64,000 nucleotides of DNA, taken from contig JAAHFX010000014.1 of NCBI GenBank assembly GCA_010672785.1, positions 196,740 to 260,739 of the forward strand, in the 5' to 3' direction. Under the pieces are notes generated by a model that saw only the letters and a program-made list of their open reading frames with translations, was not told the DNA's origin and made no database searches. The translations under genes were made by a program, and so were the position numbers. Shown in pieces: positions 17,735-26,536 of this stretch; position 1 is the stretch's first letter; each line of letters opens with the position of its first letter. This DNA comes from Sphaerospermopsis sp. SIO1G1. GTDB lineage: Bacteria; Cyanobacteriota; Cyanobacteriia; Cyanobacteriales; Nostocaceae.

Positions 17735-18230
17735 AAGACATAGTGGGAGCGTGAGAACCCCTACCTTTTGAGGAGGGGATGAAACGCGACTCAAGGGGAT
17801 TTATCCCCGTGTGTCCTCATTTACCACGCTGGTTTTCAATGTACTTTTCAACTATCTCTGTGCTAACCTATACGAATCAACAGCAGGTGAGTAAAGATTG
17901 TACAGAACAATTCCAGTTAAAGGTAAATTCACAGATGAGGAAAAAGCTTTTTGGCTTGACCAATGTCAACATTCAAATAGCTTAATAAATTAATATCGGC
18001 TGATGCTAATGCAGCAGCAAATATTTTACGGAAAGTAGCCACACAGCTAGGTTTATATTTAGCCAAGGTGGGTAGGGCATCCTTGACTGTGCCACAACGA
18101 TATGATTTGTTTAATAGGTTAAATAAATTATATCGTCAACGTTGCGTAGCGTGTCTTGAGACCGCGTAGCAACATCAGTTTAGAATCCCCTGTGTTTTAA
18201 CTAGGGGAGAGGTCAATCAGTAACTGTTAT
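17735..18230 (+). pseudogene. tnpB: IS200/IS605-type element remnant with internally deleted tnpB
   Basis: YRTIPVKGKFTDEEKAFWLD (from about 17900) has the form of a TnpB N-terminus. After a stop, the frame resumes directly in a C-terminal zinc-ribbon end, SADANAAANILRKVATQLG (about 18000). Some 300 or more central residues are missing. Further stops follow CLETA. At the right end, AATCCCCTGTGTTTTAACTA with GGGGA forms the hairpin typical of IS605 right ends; another hairpin (CCCCTACCTTTTGAGGAGGGG, about 17758-17778) marks the left part or an older insertion. No tnpA is seen. The element is dead unless mobilised in trans. Confidence 0.7.
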
Positions 18231-18239
18231 CCTAAATAC

Positions 18240-18465
18240 TTAGGGTTTGCTAAAAAAGTATTTGAGTGGAGAAAAGGAACAAAAAACTGGGAACTCTAGA
18301 TAGTTTTAGCCTTTGGGACTGTGTCAATTTTCTTACCCTTTAGCTGACAAATACAGGCTTTTGGCTCTTCCCCAGTCAAAAACCTTGCATCTTCTCGATC
18401 TTCTTTCTGCCTCAATTGCTGAACTTATATGAGTTTGATATGACGCTATCAGCAAGCCCTACTTA
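18240..18465. mobile_element. Possible inverted-repeat element (TAGGGTTTGCTAA / TCAGCAAGCCCTA)
   Basis: TTAGGGTTTGCTAA near 18240 is an imperfect inverse (11 of 13) of the TCAGCAAGCCCTACTT end near 18450-18465. The roughly 220-bp interior has no ORF. The ends resemble the GGGCTTGCTGAATAA motif at 4328, so both may be relics of one family. Tentative. Confidence 0.4.
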
Positions 18466-18507
18466 GCCTAGTGTGCTGTGGTTACCTGTTTCGCAAGAAA
18501 AAACTGC

Positions 18508-21500
18508 ATGGAATTAAAAAATCAGTGGTCAACTAGCAATAGAGGTTCTCTGGCCAGACTGCTTAAGTGGGTGAATCTTCGACCAGAGGAAGTAGAACGG
18601 ACTTGGATGATGTTTGCTTTCTACACCATCGTCTCTGTAGGATTACGGTGGGCAGAAGATAGCACTGTGGCACTGTTTCTTGATGAATATGGTGCAGGAA
18701 AGCTACCTTGGATTTATATTTCTAGTGCAGCCACTGGGGCTGGATTAGTAATTTTATATTCTTGGCTACAAAAGGTATTTCCATTGCGGTCAGTGATTGT
18801 GGCGATCGCTCCGGGAATGGTAGTACCTTTATTTATATTGGTACTGTTACGTTTAGGAATTAATGTTTCCTACTCAGCAGTTATGATTATATTTATGCTG
18901 AGGTTGTGGGTAGATGCCTGTTATGTAGTTAATGACCTCAACACATCTATTGTTGCTAATCAATTATTCAATATTCGAGAAATTAAACGTACTTACCCTC
19001 TGGTAAGTAGTGGCATTTTGGTAGCTGATGTCATCAGTGGTTTTAGCTTGCCAATTTTGCTCAAGTTTATGAACTTGAATATAGTCATTCTCATGGCTTG
19101 TTTTGTTATTCTCTTAGGCTCAATAATTCTATTCTATTTAACCTATAAGTATCCATCTGCTTTTCCCTACACTCCTCAAAGAGAACTGACGGAAGAACAA
19201 GCTAGTAGACATCGTCGCTTAGAAACTCCTCTGAAACGATATGTTGGGCAGTTATTCGCTTTTTTCGCTCTCTTACAAGCTATTGGTTTGTTGATAGATT
19301 TTCAATACTTGCGGGAACTCAACTCCAGCTTGGGAGAACAAGAATTGGCTAGTTTTTTGGGAGTTTTTGGCGGTTTGGTGGGAATGTGTGAGTTAATCAC
19401 TCAATGGTTTTTTTCCAGCCGTCTCATTGAAAGAGTAGGAGTGTTTTTTGCGGCTGCAATTCTCCCTGTGACTGTGGGTTTTTTGTTACCAGCAGCAATT
19501 TCTTTACTCAACCTATTCCCAGCTATCGAAGAACCAGGATTTTTCTGGGGTTTAATCAGCCTTAAATTTTGTGATGAACTGCTGCGCTACACCTTTGTAA
19601 TTAGTAGCGGTCCTGCCCTTTATCAACCTATTCCTGAACGTATCCGTAGCCGAATGCAAGCCCTATCCAGTGGTACAGCAGAAGCCATATCTTCAGGGTT
19701 AACAGGATTAATTATTGTTGGTACTTTGGAGTTTTCTACTCAATTTGTCCCAGTGGTACTACAAAAATGGGTACTAATTGGAGAAACAGTAATTGTAGCC
19801 GCCACTTGTTTAAAAGTAGTCTGGGAATTGCGATCGCGCTATGTGGATGTTTTGGTTTTGAGTGCAGAAAGGGGCGGGTTAAGTACAACAACCGTAGGAC
19901 TAAAAGCATTTAAACAAGGAATAGTTAAAGCATTAGTAGAATCTGGTAGCAACACCGATAAACACTCCTGTTTAGAATTATTAGCCCAAATTGATCTCCC
20001 CGGATCAGGACAGGTTTTAGCACCTCTGCTGACTCAGTTACCTTCTGATTTACAAAAATCTAGTTTAGAACTGATGTTGATGGCGGGAGCAAACCCCCTT
20101 TATGTACCGGAAATTCGACCTCTTTTGGATCAACCCCCTGCTACTTTAGATCCAGAGGTTTTTGCCTTGGCTATGCGTTATGTTTGGTTAGCTGAAGAAA
20201 ATCTCAATTTAAGCCTTTTAGAACAATATTTAGAACCGTCGCATCATTCTCTTGTCCGTGCTACTGCCGCTGCTTTATTACTACGTCAAGGAACAACTAT
20301 ACAGAAAAATGTAGCAACTAAAACTTTACGTCGAATGCTCACCAATAAGCAGGAGCAAGAACGGGTTAATGGAGTTAAAGCACTTAGAGAAGTAGTTTAT
20401 TTGCAAACTTTGCGTGTTCATCTTCCCAATTTATTACAAGATGAATCCTTGCGGGTGCGCTGTGCAGCACTAGAAATGATTACTGCTACCAGGTTGGAAG
20501 AATACTATCCTTCACTTTTAGCAGCACTATACTATAAATCTACTCGGAATACAGCTATGCAGTGCTTAGTTAGTATGCAGAATGAAGCAATCCCTATGCT
20601 TTTAAAACTGTCTACTAACATCTATAAACCAGAAGTAGTGAGAATGTATGCTTGGCGAACCATCGCCCAAATTGGTACAGCAGAGGCAATAGAAACCTTA
20701 TGGTTGCAGTTAGAAACCTCAAAGGGAACAACTAGAGATTATATTCTGCGTAGCCTATTAAAAATTAACCAACCAATAGAAAATATCACTATCATTAATC
20801 GTTTTTCTGAAACTCAGGTAGAAGCGTTCATTGAAGAAGAACTTAAATTCTTGGGAGAAATTTATGCAGCTTACATAGATGTTCAAAATTTACAGTCTTT
20901 AGAAAATTATCAAAGTAACGAAAGATTGGTAATTATTTCCCAATTATTACAGCGCTCACTTTTGGAATTAGAATTAGATGTCAGAGATAGATTATTGCTG
21001 TTATTAAAACTTCTTTACCCAGCGGATAAAATGCAAGCAGCGGCTTTTAACCTTCAATCTCAATCTTTAGTTAATTTAGCTAGGGGTTTAGAAATTTTAG
21101 ACCATACTGTCAATTTATCTTGTAAAACTGTATTACTAAATGTTTTAGATCGTAGACCAGAACAGGAAAAACTTAAATATTTGATTGATGGTCAATTTTA
21201 TCAAAGTGAGGGGTTATCTATTCAAGAAAGAATTAGAAAAATGATTTCTCAAGGAGACTTGCTTTCTGACTGGTGTTTAGCTTGTTGTTTTCATTTTGCC
21301 CAAGCTGCTTATATTAGACTGACAACTGCGGAAATTTCAGCCAAGCTGCGCCATCCGACAGGTTTTGTGAGAGAAGCAACTATTTCTTACTTGGGTGTAG
21401 TTTCTCAACGAATTATCCAAGAAATTCTCCCTAATTTACAAACAGATCCACATCCACTTGTAGCTGCTCAGGTAAAAGCTTTAATGCAAAAATATCATCA

Positions 21501-21516
21501 ATCTGAAAAAACTTAA
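18508..21516 (+). CDS. NTT/Tlc-like membrane transporter fused to HEAT-like repeats
   Basis: 1002 residues from ATG 18508 (MELKNQW); a GTG at 18478 is the other option but lies in the preceding repeat element. Residues ~25-440 have about 12 membrane segments and resemble the ATP/ADP (NTT/Tlc) translocase branch of the MFS (WAEDSTVALFLDEYGAGKLPW, ANQLFNIREIKRTYPLVSSG, RYTFVISSGPALYQPIPERI). Residues ~470-1000 are soluble helical pairs of HEAT/Armadillo type (LLQDESLRVRCAALEMITAT). Cyanobacteria make their own ATP, so nucleotide exchange is uncertain; the substrate is unknown. A long heptamer array follows the stop. Confidence 0.7.
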   Translation: MELKNQWSTSNRGSLARLLKWVNLRPEEVERTWMMFAFYTIVSVGLRWAEDSTVALFLDEYGAGKLPWIYISSAATGAGLVILYSWLQKVFPLRSVIVAIAPGMVVPLFILVLLRLGINVSYSAVMIIFMLRLWVDACYVVNDLNTSIVANQLFNIREIKRTYPLVSSGILVADVISGFSLPILLKFMNLNIVILMACFVILLGSIILFYLTYKYPSAFPYTPQRELTEEQASRHRRLETPLKRYVGQLFAFFALLQAIGLLIDFQYLRELNSSLGEQELASFLGVFGGLVGMCELITQWFFSSRLIERVGVFFAAAILPVTVGFLLPAAISLLNLFPAIEEPGFFWGLISLKFCDELLRYTFVISSGPALYQPIPERIRSRMQALSSGTAEAISSGLTGLIIVGTLEFSTQFVPVVLQKWVLIGETVIVAATCLKVVWELRSRYVDVLVLSAERGGLSTTTVGLKAFKQGIVKALVESGSNTDKHSCLELLAQIDLPGSGQVLAPLLTQLPSDLQKSSLELMLMAGANPLYVPEIRPLLDQPPATLDPEVFALAMRYVWLAEENLNLSLLEQYLEPSHHSLVRATAAALLLRQGTTIQKNVATKTLRRMLTNKQEQERVNGVKALREVVYLQTLRVHLPNLLQDESLRVRCAALEMITATRLEEYYPSLLAALYYKSTRNTAMQCLVSMQNEAIPMLLKLSTNIYKPEVVRMYAWRTIAQIGTAEAIETLWLQLETSKGTTRDYILRSLLKINQPIENITIINRFSETQVEAFIEEELKFLGEIYAAYIDVQNLQSLENYQSNERLVIISQLLQRSLLELELDVRDRLLLLLKLLYPADKMQAAAFNLQSQSLVNLARGLEILDHTVNLSCKTVLLNVLDRRPEQEKLKYLIDGQFYQSEGLSIQERIRKMISQGDLLSDWCLACCFHFAQAAYIRLTTAEISAKLRHPTGFVREATISYLGVVSQRIIQEILPNLQTDPHPLVAAQVKALMQKYHQSEKT

Positions 21517-21519
21517 TAT

Positions 21520-21673
21520 CAGTTATCAGTTATCAGTTATCAGTTATCAGTTATCAGTTATCAGTTATCAGTTATCAGTTATCAGTTATCAGTTATCAGT
21601 TATCAGTTATCAGCTTTCAGTTATTGCTGTTTACTGTTCACTGTTTACTGTTCACTGTTTACCAGTCACCAGT
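21520..21673. repeat. Heptamer array (TTATCAG x ~14) and GTTCACT/GTTTACT units
   Basis: A nearly perfect run of TTATCAG/AGTTATC heptamers starts just after the stop codon of the transporter gene, then GTTTACTGTTCACT and CACCAGT units follow. It is the reverse complement of the array at 6.2 kb. Confidence 0.95.
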
Positions 21674-21743
21674 CACCAAGCAAATGTTAAATTATTTTGG
21701 CTGAAATCCTGAATATTTAAAACTTGTTTGGTTAAATAATTGT

Positions 21744-23318
21744 ATGCAGTTTCTCACATTTTTGATAATGATAGAATCACAAGTAGGTGAGCTTTTGATT
21801 GCCACCAATCTTAAGAAATTTTTACTGGTACTTTCTGTTTCTTTGGGGGTAGCTACCCTCCCACAAGTTTTTAGTTGGTTTCGACAAATACCCTACACCT
21901 TATTATTAGTAATTGTTGGTTTGGGTTTAGCGATCGCCGATGTCCGTTTGGTGACTTTATCACCTGGCTTAATTCTCTTGATTTTCCTGCCACCTCTTTT
22001 ATTTGAAGCTGCTTGGAATTTACGTTGGCAAGAGTTGAAAAAAGATTTTTTACCTATTTGTTTATACGCTATTTTTGGAGTCGTAATTTCTGTTTTAGGA
22101 ATAGCTATTGGTTTAAATCAATTAGTAGGATTATCCTTAACCACAGCTTTATTAATTGGTGCTAGTTTATCTGCAACTGATCCAGTTTCTGTCACTGCTT
22201 TATTTCGGGAATTGGGAGTAGGTAAACGTCTAGTAACTTTAATGGAAGGGGAAAGTTTATTTAATGATGGTATGGCGGTGGTAGCTTTTGGTTTTTTAGT
22301 AGCCTTACCACTGGGAAAAGCAGAACTAGGATTGCAACCTATTTTAATTGAATTTTGTACCGTAGTCGGTATTGGTGTTGCGGTTGGTGGGTTAATTGGT
22401 TTTGGGATTTCTTACCTGACGCAAAGGTTTGATTTACCAATGGTGGAACAATCTTTAACTTTAGTTTCTGCCTATGGTGCTTACTTAATTGTAGAAGACT
22501 TGGGTGGTTCTGGTGTAATTGGAGTTGTTACTACTGGGTTAATTTTAGGTAATTTTGGTTCTCGAATTGGGATGAATCCTCGGACTCGAATTATTGTATC
22601 TGAGTTTTGGGAATTTCTCGCTTTTTTCGTGAATTCTATTGTTTTTCTGTTAATTGGTGATCAAATTCGTTTTGCTAGTTTGGGTGAAAATCTAGATATT
22701 ATTTTTGTCACAGTTATCGCCATGATTTTGATGCGTGCTTTGGCTCTTTATATTCTTAGTCAATTCAGCACTTTAATTACTAAATCAGATATTACCTTAC
22801 CTGAGCAAACTATCCTGTGGTGGGGTGGTTTACGAGGTTCTGTGTCTATTGCTCTAGCATTAAGTGTACCAAATATCCTTGCGGAAAAAGAAGAAATTAT
22901 TGCGACTGTTTTTGGCGTAGTTTTATTTACTTTATTAGCCCAGGGTTTAACTATTAAACCTTTGTTAGAAAAGTTAAATTTGTTGGGTGATGGAGGTTTG
23001 AAAGAACAATATATAGAATTGATGGCTCGCTGTGCAGCCTTGGAAAGAGTGATAGAGTACCTAAAAACAGACAACACACCAGGAATTGATCCAGAGTTTT
23101 ATCGTTATCAAGAAACTTTGATTAAAGGTGAAATTAGTAATGTACAAAGTAAGATTAAGGAATTAAAAGAAGAATATCCTAACCTCAACGAATTTTATTA
23201 TGAACAATTCCGAGATGAATTATTAGCAGTTGAAGCTGATACCTATGCTGAATTTGTGCGTTCTGGCCGTTTAAATAAGGAACTTGCACCTATGCTACAA
23301 GATGTTCTAAGTAGTTAG
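21744..23318 (+). CDS. Na+/H+ antiporter, CPA1 family (NhaP-like)
   Basis: 524 residues. Twelve or so membrane segments (about 20-410) carry CPA1 signatures: LPPLLFEAAWN, the ion-site ATDPVSVTALFRELG, LMEGESLFNDGMAVVAF and LWWGGLRGSVSIALALSVP. A cytoplasmic C-terminal region of about 100 residues is charged and helical and probably regulatory. It exchanges Na+ (or K+) for protons across the plasma or thylakoid membrane. Met9 (MIESQVGELL) is an alternative start. Transcribed alone between two repeat-rich spacers. Confidence 0.94.
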   Translation: MQFLTFLIMIESQVGELLIATNLKKFLLVLSVSLGVATLPQVFSWFRQIPYTLLLVIVGLGLAIADVRLVTLSPGLILLIFLPPLLFEAAWNLRWQELKKDFLPICLYAIFGVVISVLGIAIGLNQLVGLSLTTALLIGASLSATDPVSVTALFRELGVGKRLVTLMEGESLFNDGMAVVAFGFLVALPLGKAELGLQPILIEFCTVVGIGVAVGGLIGFGISYLTQRFDLPMVEQSLTLVSAYGAYLIVEDLGGSGVIGVVTTGLILGNFGSRIGMNPRTRIIVSEFWEFLAFFVNSIVFLLIGDQIRFASLGENLDIIFVTVIAMILMRALALYILSQFSTLITKSDITLPEQTILWWGGLRGSVSIALALSVPNILAEKEEIIATVFGVVLFTLLAQGLTIKPLLEKLNLLGDGGLKEQYIELMARCAALERVIEYLKTDNTPGIDPEFYRYQETLIKGEISNVQSKIKELKEEYPNLNEFYYEQFRDELLAVEADTYAEFVRSGRLNKELAPMLQDVLSS

Positions 23319-23323
23319 GATTT

Positions 23324-23428
23324 ATGCAGCATTTTTAGGTGTCATAAGGTACTCTATTGGTGGGCAAGATGCCCACTCCACATAGGTTTCATGATGATAA
23401 TTTGTACCATCTGCAACGAAATCTGTGG
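23324..23428. mobile_element. MITE family 2, copy B (degenerate)
   Basis: ATGCAGCATTTTTAGGTGTC ... GCAACGAAATCTGTGG matches copies A, C and E, with the conserved GGGCAAGATGCCCA central hairpin and TTTCATGATGATAATTTGTACC. The ends are mutated. Confidence 0.75.
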
Positions 23429-23447
23429 GAAATATATATCATTTCTG

Positions 23448-23545
23448 GGGCAACCACGGGGGGTTTGCCCCTACGTGAGGAAAACATATCATTCCGGTGC
23501 TAACTGATCTGATATTATATCATTTTCGGGTGCATTAGTATTACC
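23448..23545. repeat. GGGGCAACCAC...TTGCCCC hairpin repeat
   Basis: GGGGCAACCACGGGGGGTTTGCCCC forms a strong hairpin, followed by an AT-rich part with TTTTCGGGTGCATTAGTATTA. A shortened relative lies at 25205-25260, at the edge of the hoxY fragment. Confidence 0.65.
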
Positions 23546-23595
23546 CAATCAACAGATTTATTGTCAATAATTAGTAATTTAAAATAGGAGTATCC

Positions 23596-24078
23596 ATGTT
23601 TCAAAATATTTTAGTTGCATTAGATCGTTCCGAGAAAAGTAGACAGGTTTTTGATCAGGCTTTGGAATTAGCAAAGTTAACCTCAGCGAACTTGATGTTA
23701 ATTCATGTTTTATCACCAGATGAAAGTGGTTTTGGGGATGCCATGATGGTTTCCAATATGGATTACTATCCAGGGTGGGATGATCAAAGTATGAAAAGAT
23801 ATGTGGAGAAATTAGAACTGCATAGAACTGAAAGTTTGCAAATGCTACAGACATTTTGCACTGAAGCAAATCAGGAAAATGTGAATACGGAATTCACACA
23901 AAATGTAGGTAGTGCAGGTAAAGTCATTTGCAATTTAGCGAAAAATTGGAATGCAGATGTAATAGTAATTGGGAGAAGAGGATTATCTGGAATTACAGAA
24001 TTTTTGATTGGAAGTGTGAGTAATTATGTTTTACATCACGCACCTTGTTCAGTGCATATTATACATTTTGACAGTTAA
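23596..24078 (+). CDS. Universal stress protein (UspA family)
   Basis: 160 residues, one Usp domain. The start MFQNILVALDRSEKS is typical. The ATP-binding loop is well formed: VIGRRGLSGITEFLIGSVSNYVLHHAPCSVHI fits G-x2-G-x9-G(S). This differs from the Usp at 12.1 kb, whose loop is altered, so this one probably binds ATP. An AGGAG ribosome binding site lies 8 bp before ATG. Cytoplasmic; a role in stress endurance is inferred from the family. Confidence 0.93.
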   Translation: MFQNILVALDRSEKSRQVFDQALELAKLTSANLMLIHVLSPDESGFGDAMMVSNMDYYPGWDDQSMKRYVEKLELHRTESLQMLQTFCTEANQENVNTEFTQNVGSAGKVICNLAKNWNADVIVIGRRGLSGITEFLIGSVSNYVLHHAPCSVHIIHFDS

Positions 24079-24092
24079 TAGTTATTAGGAAG

Positions 24093-24235
24093 CTATGGGA
24101 AGAGGGGAAGAGGGGAAGAGGGGAAGAGGGGGAGAAAATTCTTTTCCAGTTATCAGTTATCAGTTATCAGTTATCAGTTATCAGTTATCACTATTTACTG
24201 TTTACTGTTCACCAGTCACCAATCACCAATCACTA
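24093..24235. repeat. GAAGAGGG repeat followed by TTATCAG heptamers
   Basis: Four GGGAAGAG units, then about seven AGTTATC heptamers, then GTTTACTGTTC and CACCAATCAC units, in a gap between the Usp gene and the hoxU remnant. Confidence 0.9.
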
Positions 24236-24246
24236 AATGAATTATC

Positions 24247-24615
24247 ATGACAGTAAAAACATTAACAATTAACGGACAAATTATTAGCACTCGTGAGGAT
24301 AAAACCTGACTATACGCAGTGCAGGAGGCGGGTGTTTATATTCCTACACTTTTCCATTTAGATGGTGTGGGAGATGTGGGTAGTTGTCGTTTGTGCTTAA
24401 TAGAAATTACTAGGATGAATAAACTTTTACCAGCTTGCGTTACCAAAGTTGCAGAAGGAATGGAGGTGCAGACAAATAGCGATCGCCTACACAAATACCG
24501 CCGGACTATTTTAGAAATGTTATTTGCAGAAGGTAATCATTAATGTGCAGTTTGTGTAGTTAATGGCAATTGTGAATTACAAGATTTAGCTATAGAAAGG
24601 GGTATGGATCATGTC
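24247..24615 (+). pseudogene. hoxU: hoxU remnant (bidirectional hydrogenase diaphorase subunit)
   Basis: The frame from ATG 24247 reads as the 2Fe-2S N-terminal domain of HoxU: VKTLTINGQ, then a stop (TGA 24307), then EAGVYIPTLFHLDGVGDVGS, CRLCLIEIT, KLLPACVTKVAEGMEV, YRRTILEMLFAEGNH, a second stop (TAA 24541), then CAVCVVNGNCELQDLAIERG and MDHV. One cluster ligand Cys is replaced (FHLDG where CHLEG is usual). The remaining ~115 residues with the 4Fe-4S motifs are gone. HoxU would link HoxF to the hydrogenase dimer, so this locus cannot make it. Confidence 0.85.
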
Positions 24616-25140
24616 ATGTTAAAACTGATTATCAACATCTGGAAAAATTTATTGCTGATGGGAATATTAATAATTTTGATATTTCTGTGGTTAGGAATAT
24701 TTACTTTTGATCATGCAATTGCTGTCATTTCTAATCACGGACAACCATCAGCAGAAGTTCTTTATAGTTCACAAACCAAATTAGATGATGAATCAGGTAA
24801 AGTTTGGCAAGTAGTATTATTTAAACAAGTTTATTCAGAGCAAAAATATAATATTAACTTGCGCTTAGTTGGGTTTCCTGGTTCTGAAGAATTAATCCAC
24901 CCACAACCGTTAATAATTACCTCAAAAGCTGGTCAAATTTGGCAAGCTCCTGATATCTTTTTAGATGAAGCTCCTGCTCCAACAATTGGTCAATATGACT
25001 TTCGGGACATTTTATCTCAATTACCAGTTGAATCTTTAAATTTAGCAATCCCATTACCTGGTAAAAAGTCAATTAATATATCAGTTCCAGTTAATGTTGT
25101 CAAAGAATGGAAATTATTAAATAGCTATCAATCTACATGA
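24616..25140 (+). CDS. DUF3122-like secreted or membrane-anchored protein
   Basis: 174 residues from Met 24616 (MLKLIINIWKNLLLMGI); an earlier in-frame Met belongs to the hoxU fragment. One hydrophobic segment (about residues 8-32) acts as signal or anchor, followed by a beta-rich domain (VLYSSQTKLDDESGKVWQVVLFKQ, YNINLRLVGFPG, LDEAPAPTIGQYDFRDILSQLP). The pattern agrees with DUF3122, a cyanobacterial family without known function. It sits between hoxU and hoxY fragments; cyanobacterial hox loci often hold such unrelated ORFs. This one looks intact while its neighbours have decayed. Confidence 0.65.
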   Translation: MLKLIINIWKNLLLMGILIILIFLWLGIFTFDHAIAVISNHGQPSAEVLYSSQTKLDDESGKVWQVVLFKQVYSEQKYNINLRLVGFPGSEELIHPQPLIITSKAGQIWQAPDIFLDEAPAPTIGQYDFRDILSQLPVESLNLAIPLPGKKSINISVPVNVVKEWKLLNSYQST

Positions 25141-25204
25141 AAATTTTCACACCTTTGGTTTTTTGTGGGCGATCGCATGACAACCTACATAAAATTTCAT
25201 TGAA

Positions 25205-25260
25205 CCGATAATAGGGCAACCACAGGGGGTAATATCGTTTCCGGGTGCATCGGTATTATT
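25205..25260. repeat. Repeat fragment at the broken 5' edge of hoxY
   Basis: GGGCAACCACAGGGGGTAAT and TTTCCGGGTGCATCGGTATTA match the hairpin repeat at 23448-23545. It abuts the first recognisable hoxY codon, suggesting that the insertion or a recombination there removed the hoxY start. Confidence 0.6.
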
Positions 25261-25571
25261 CCTTTATTTCCTGTGGAGATTGCGCTGTTATAGGTAATGT
25301 TACTGCCATGCGTAACCCCACAGGAAATGCAGATGTAAGTTTACAATTAGCTTATATTGAAGGGGCAGATATTAACCAACAAATTCCCAATGAACCGGGT
25401 ATTGTTCCACCTCTAATTGATAAAGTTGTTCCCGTTCATAACATCGTACCAGTGGATATTTATTTACCCGGTTGTTCACCTGCTGCGGACAGAATTAGAG
25501 TTGCGTTAGAACCATTATTAGCAGGAGAAACACCAGAAATGGTAGGAAGAGAAATGATTAAATTTGGGTAA
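25257..25571 (+). pseudogene. hoxY: hoxY remnant (small subunit of bidirectional [NiFe] hydrogenase)
   Basis: The frame reads FISCGDCAVIGNVTAMRNP, ADINQQIPNEPGIVPPLIDKV, VPVHNIVPVDIYLPGCSPAA and LLAGETPEMVGREMIKFG, which is the C-terminal half of HoxY with its downstream cluster-ligand cysteines. The N-terminal third with the first CxxC ligands is missing, replaced by a dispersed repeat. A GTG at 25245 lies in that repeat and is not a real start. The gene cannot encode a working electron-transfer subunit. Confidence 0.85.
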
Positions 25572-25686
25572 TGGTCATCAATCATGGATAATAGGTGAGG
25601 GGTAATCAGAGTGATCACGTAACTTATAAAGTTCTCAACTCAGACAATTTTCAAATCCCCTCATCCTGAAATCTAAGAGGTGAATT

Positions 25687-26301
25687 ATGTTAACAGCAGC
25701 AGATGTAATGACAAAAGATGTAGCGACAATTCGTGGTTCTGCTACAGTCAAAGATGCAATTGATTTAATGAAAGTCAGAGACTGGAAAGCATTAATTGTA
25801 GAACGTCGTCATGAACAAGATGCTTATGGTGTGATTACAGAAAGCGACATAGTTTACAAAGTAATTGCTTACGGAAAAGATCCTCAAAAAATCCGTGTTT
25901 ATGAAATCATGACTAAACCTTGTATAGCTATAAATCCTAATCTTGGTTTAGAATATGTTGCTCGATTATTTGCAAATTGGAAATTACGTTGTGCGCCTGT
26001 AATTAGAGGTGAGTTATTAGGAATAATTTCTTTAACTGACATTTTAGCACACAGCAGTTCTGGAGAAAAACCAAGATCAGTGATTCTGGAAGAAGAGTTA
26101 GAACGTGAAGTTGAAAAAGCACGTCAAATTTGTCAAGAAAAAGGTCCTCGATCTCGTGAATGTGCAGCTGCTTGGGATGCAGTTGAAGAAATGCAGGCTG
26201 AAATTTCTCACCAACGCGCAATGAAACCAGCAACTACTGCTTTTGAGGAATACTGTAATGAATTTCCAGAAGCTTTAGAAGCTAGGGTATATGATACCTA
26301 A
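25687..26301 (+). CDS. Tandem CBS-domain protein
   Basis: 204 residues with two CBS motifs: residues ~5-60 (TAADVMTKDVATIRGSATVKDAI...VITESDIVYKV) and ~75-130 (EIMTKPCIAINPNLGLEYVARLF...LLGIISLTDILAHSS), forming one Bateman module that would bind adenine nucleotides. A C-terminal charged helix (EEELEREVEKARQICQEKG) and a short tail with conserved-looking Cys and Trp follow. It stands where hoxH would be expected in an intact hox operon. It is intact, so it probably has a role beyond the lost hydrogenase, or was lost from selection only recently. Confidence 0.85.
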   Translation: MLTAADVMTKDVATIRGSATVKDAIDLMKVRDWKALIVERRHEQDAYGVITESDIVYKVIAYGKDPQKIRVYEIMTKPCIAINPNLGLEYVARLFANWKLRCAPVIRGELLGIISLTDILAHSSSGEKPRSVILEEELEREVEKARQICQEKGPRSRECAAAWDAVEEMQAEISHQRAMKPATTAFEEYCNEFPEALEARVYDT

Positions 26302-26314
26302 TTTGAAGTAATTT

Positions 26315-26395
26315 CAGTTATCAGTTGTCAGTTATCAGTTATCAGTTGTCAGTTATCAGTTATCAGTTATCAGTTATCAGTTGTCAGTTTTCAGT
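26315..26395. repeat. Heptamer array (AGTTATC/AGTTGTC)
   Basis: About ten heptamers of the AGTT(A/G)TC type lie just past the CBS gene. Confidence 0.92.
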
Positions 26396-26435
26396 ACATC
26401 TATAGGACTTCTATTTGAGCTTTGAATACAATTAG

Positions 26436-26482
26436 GTATTGTAGGGTGTGTGAGAACAGAGTTTTTAACACACACTACAATA
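26436..26482. repeat. Palindromic GTAGGGTGTGTGAG element
   Basis: ATTGTAGGGTGTGTGAGAAC is mirrored by TTAACACACACTACAAT. It forms a hairpin between two convergent genes and may serve as a bidirectional terminator. It resembles the ends of the element at 33.4 kb. Confidence 0.6.
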
Positions 26483-26536
26483 CTTTCGGTAAAAATTCTT
26501 TTCTTACCAACTCTTGAAACTACTCCCTACTCCCTA

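Noticed and set aside
17779..17985. 68-residue ORF upstream of the tnpB remnant
   Set aside because: It crosses the hairpin and runs out of frame through the tnpB N-terminal fragment, which is recognisable in another frame.
21520..21673. Possible CRISPR array (also 6.2, 24.1 and 26.3 kb)
   Set aside because: The unit is 7 bp without spacers, and no cas gene is present.
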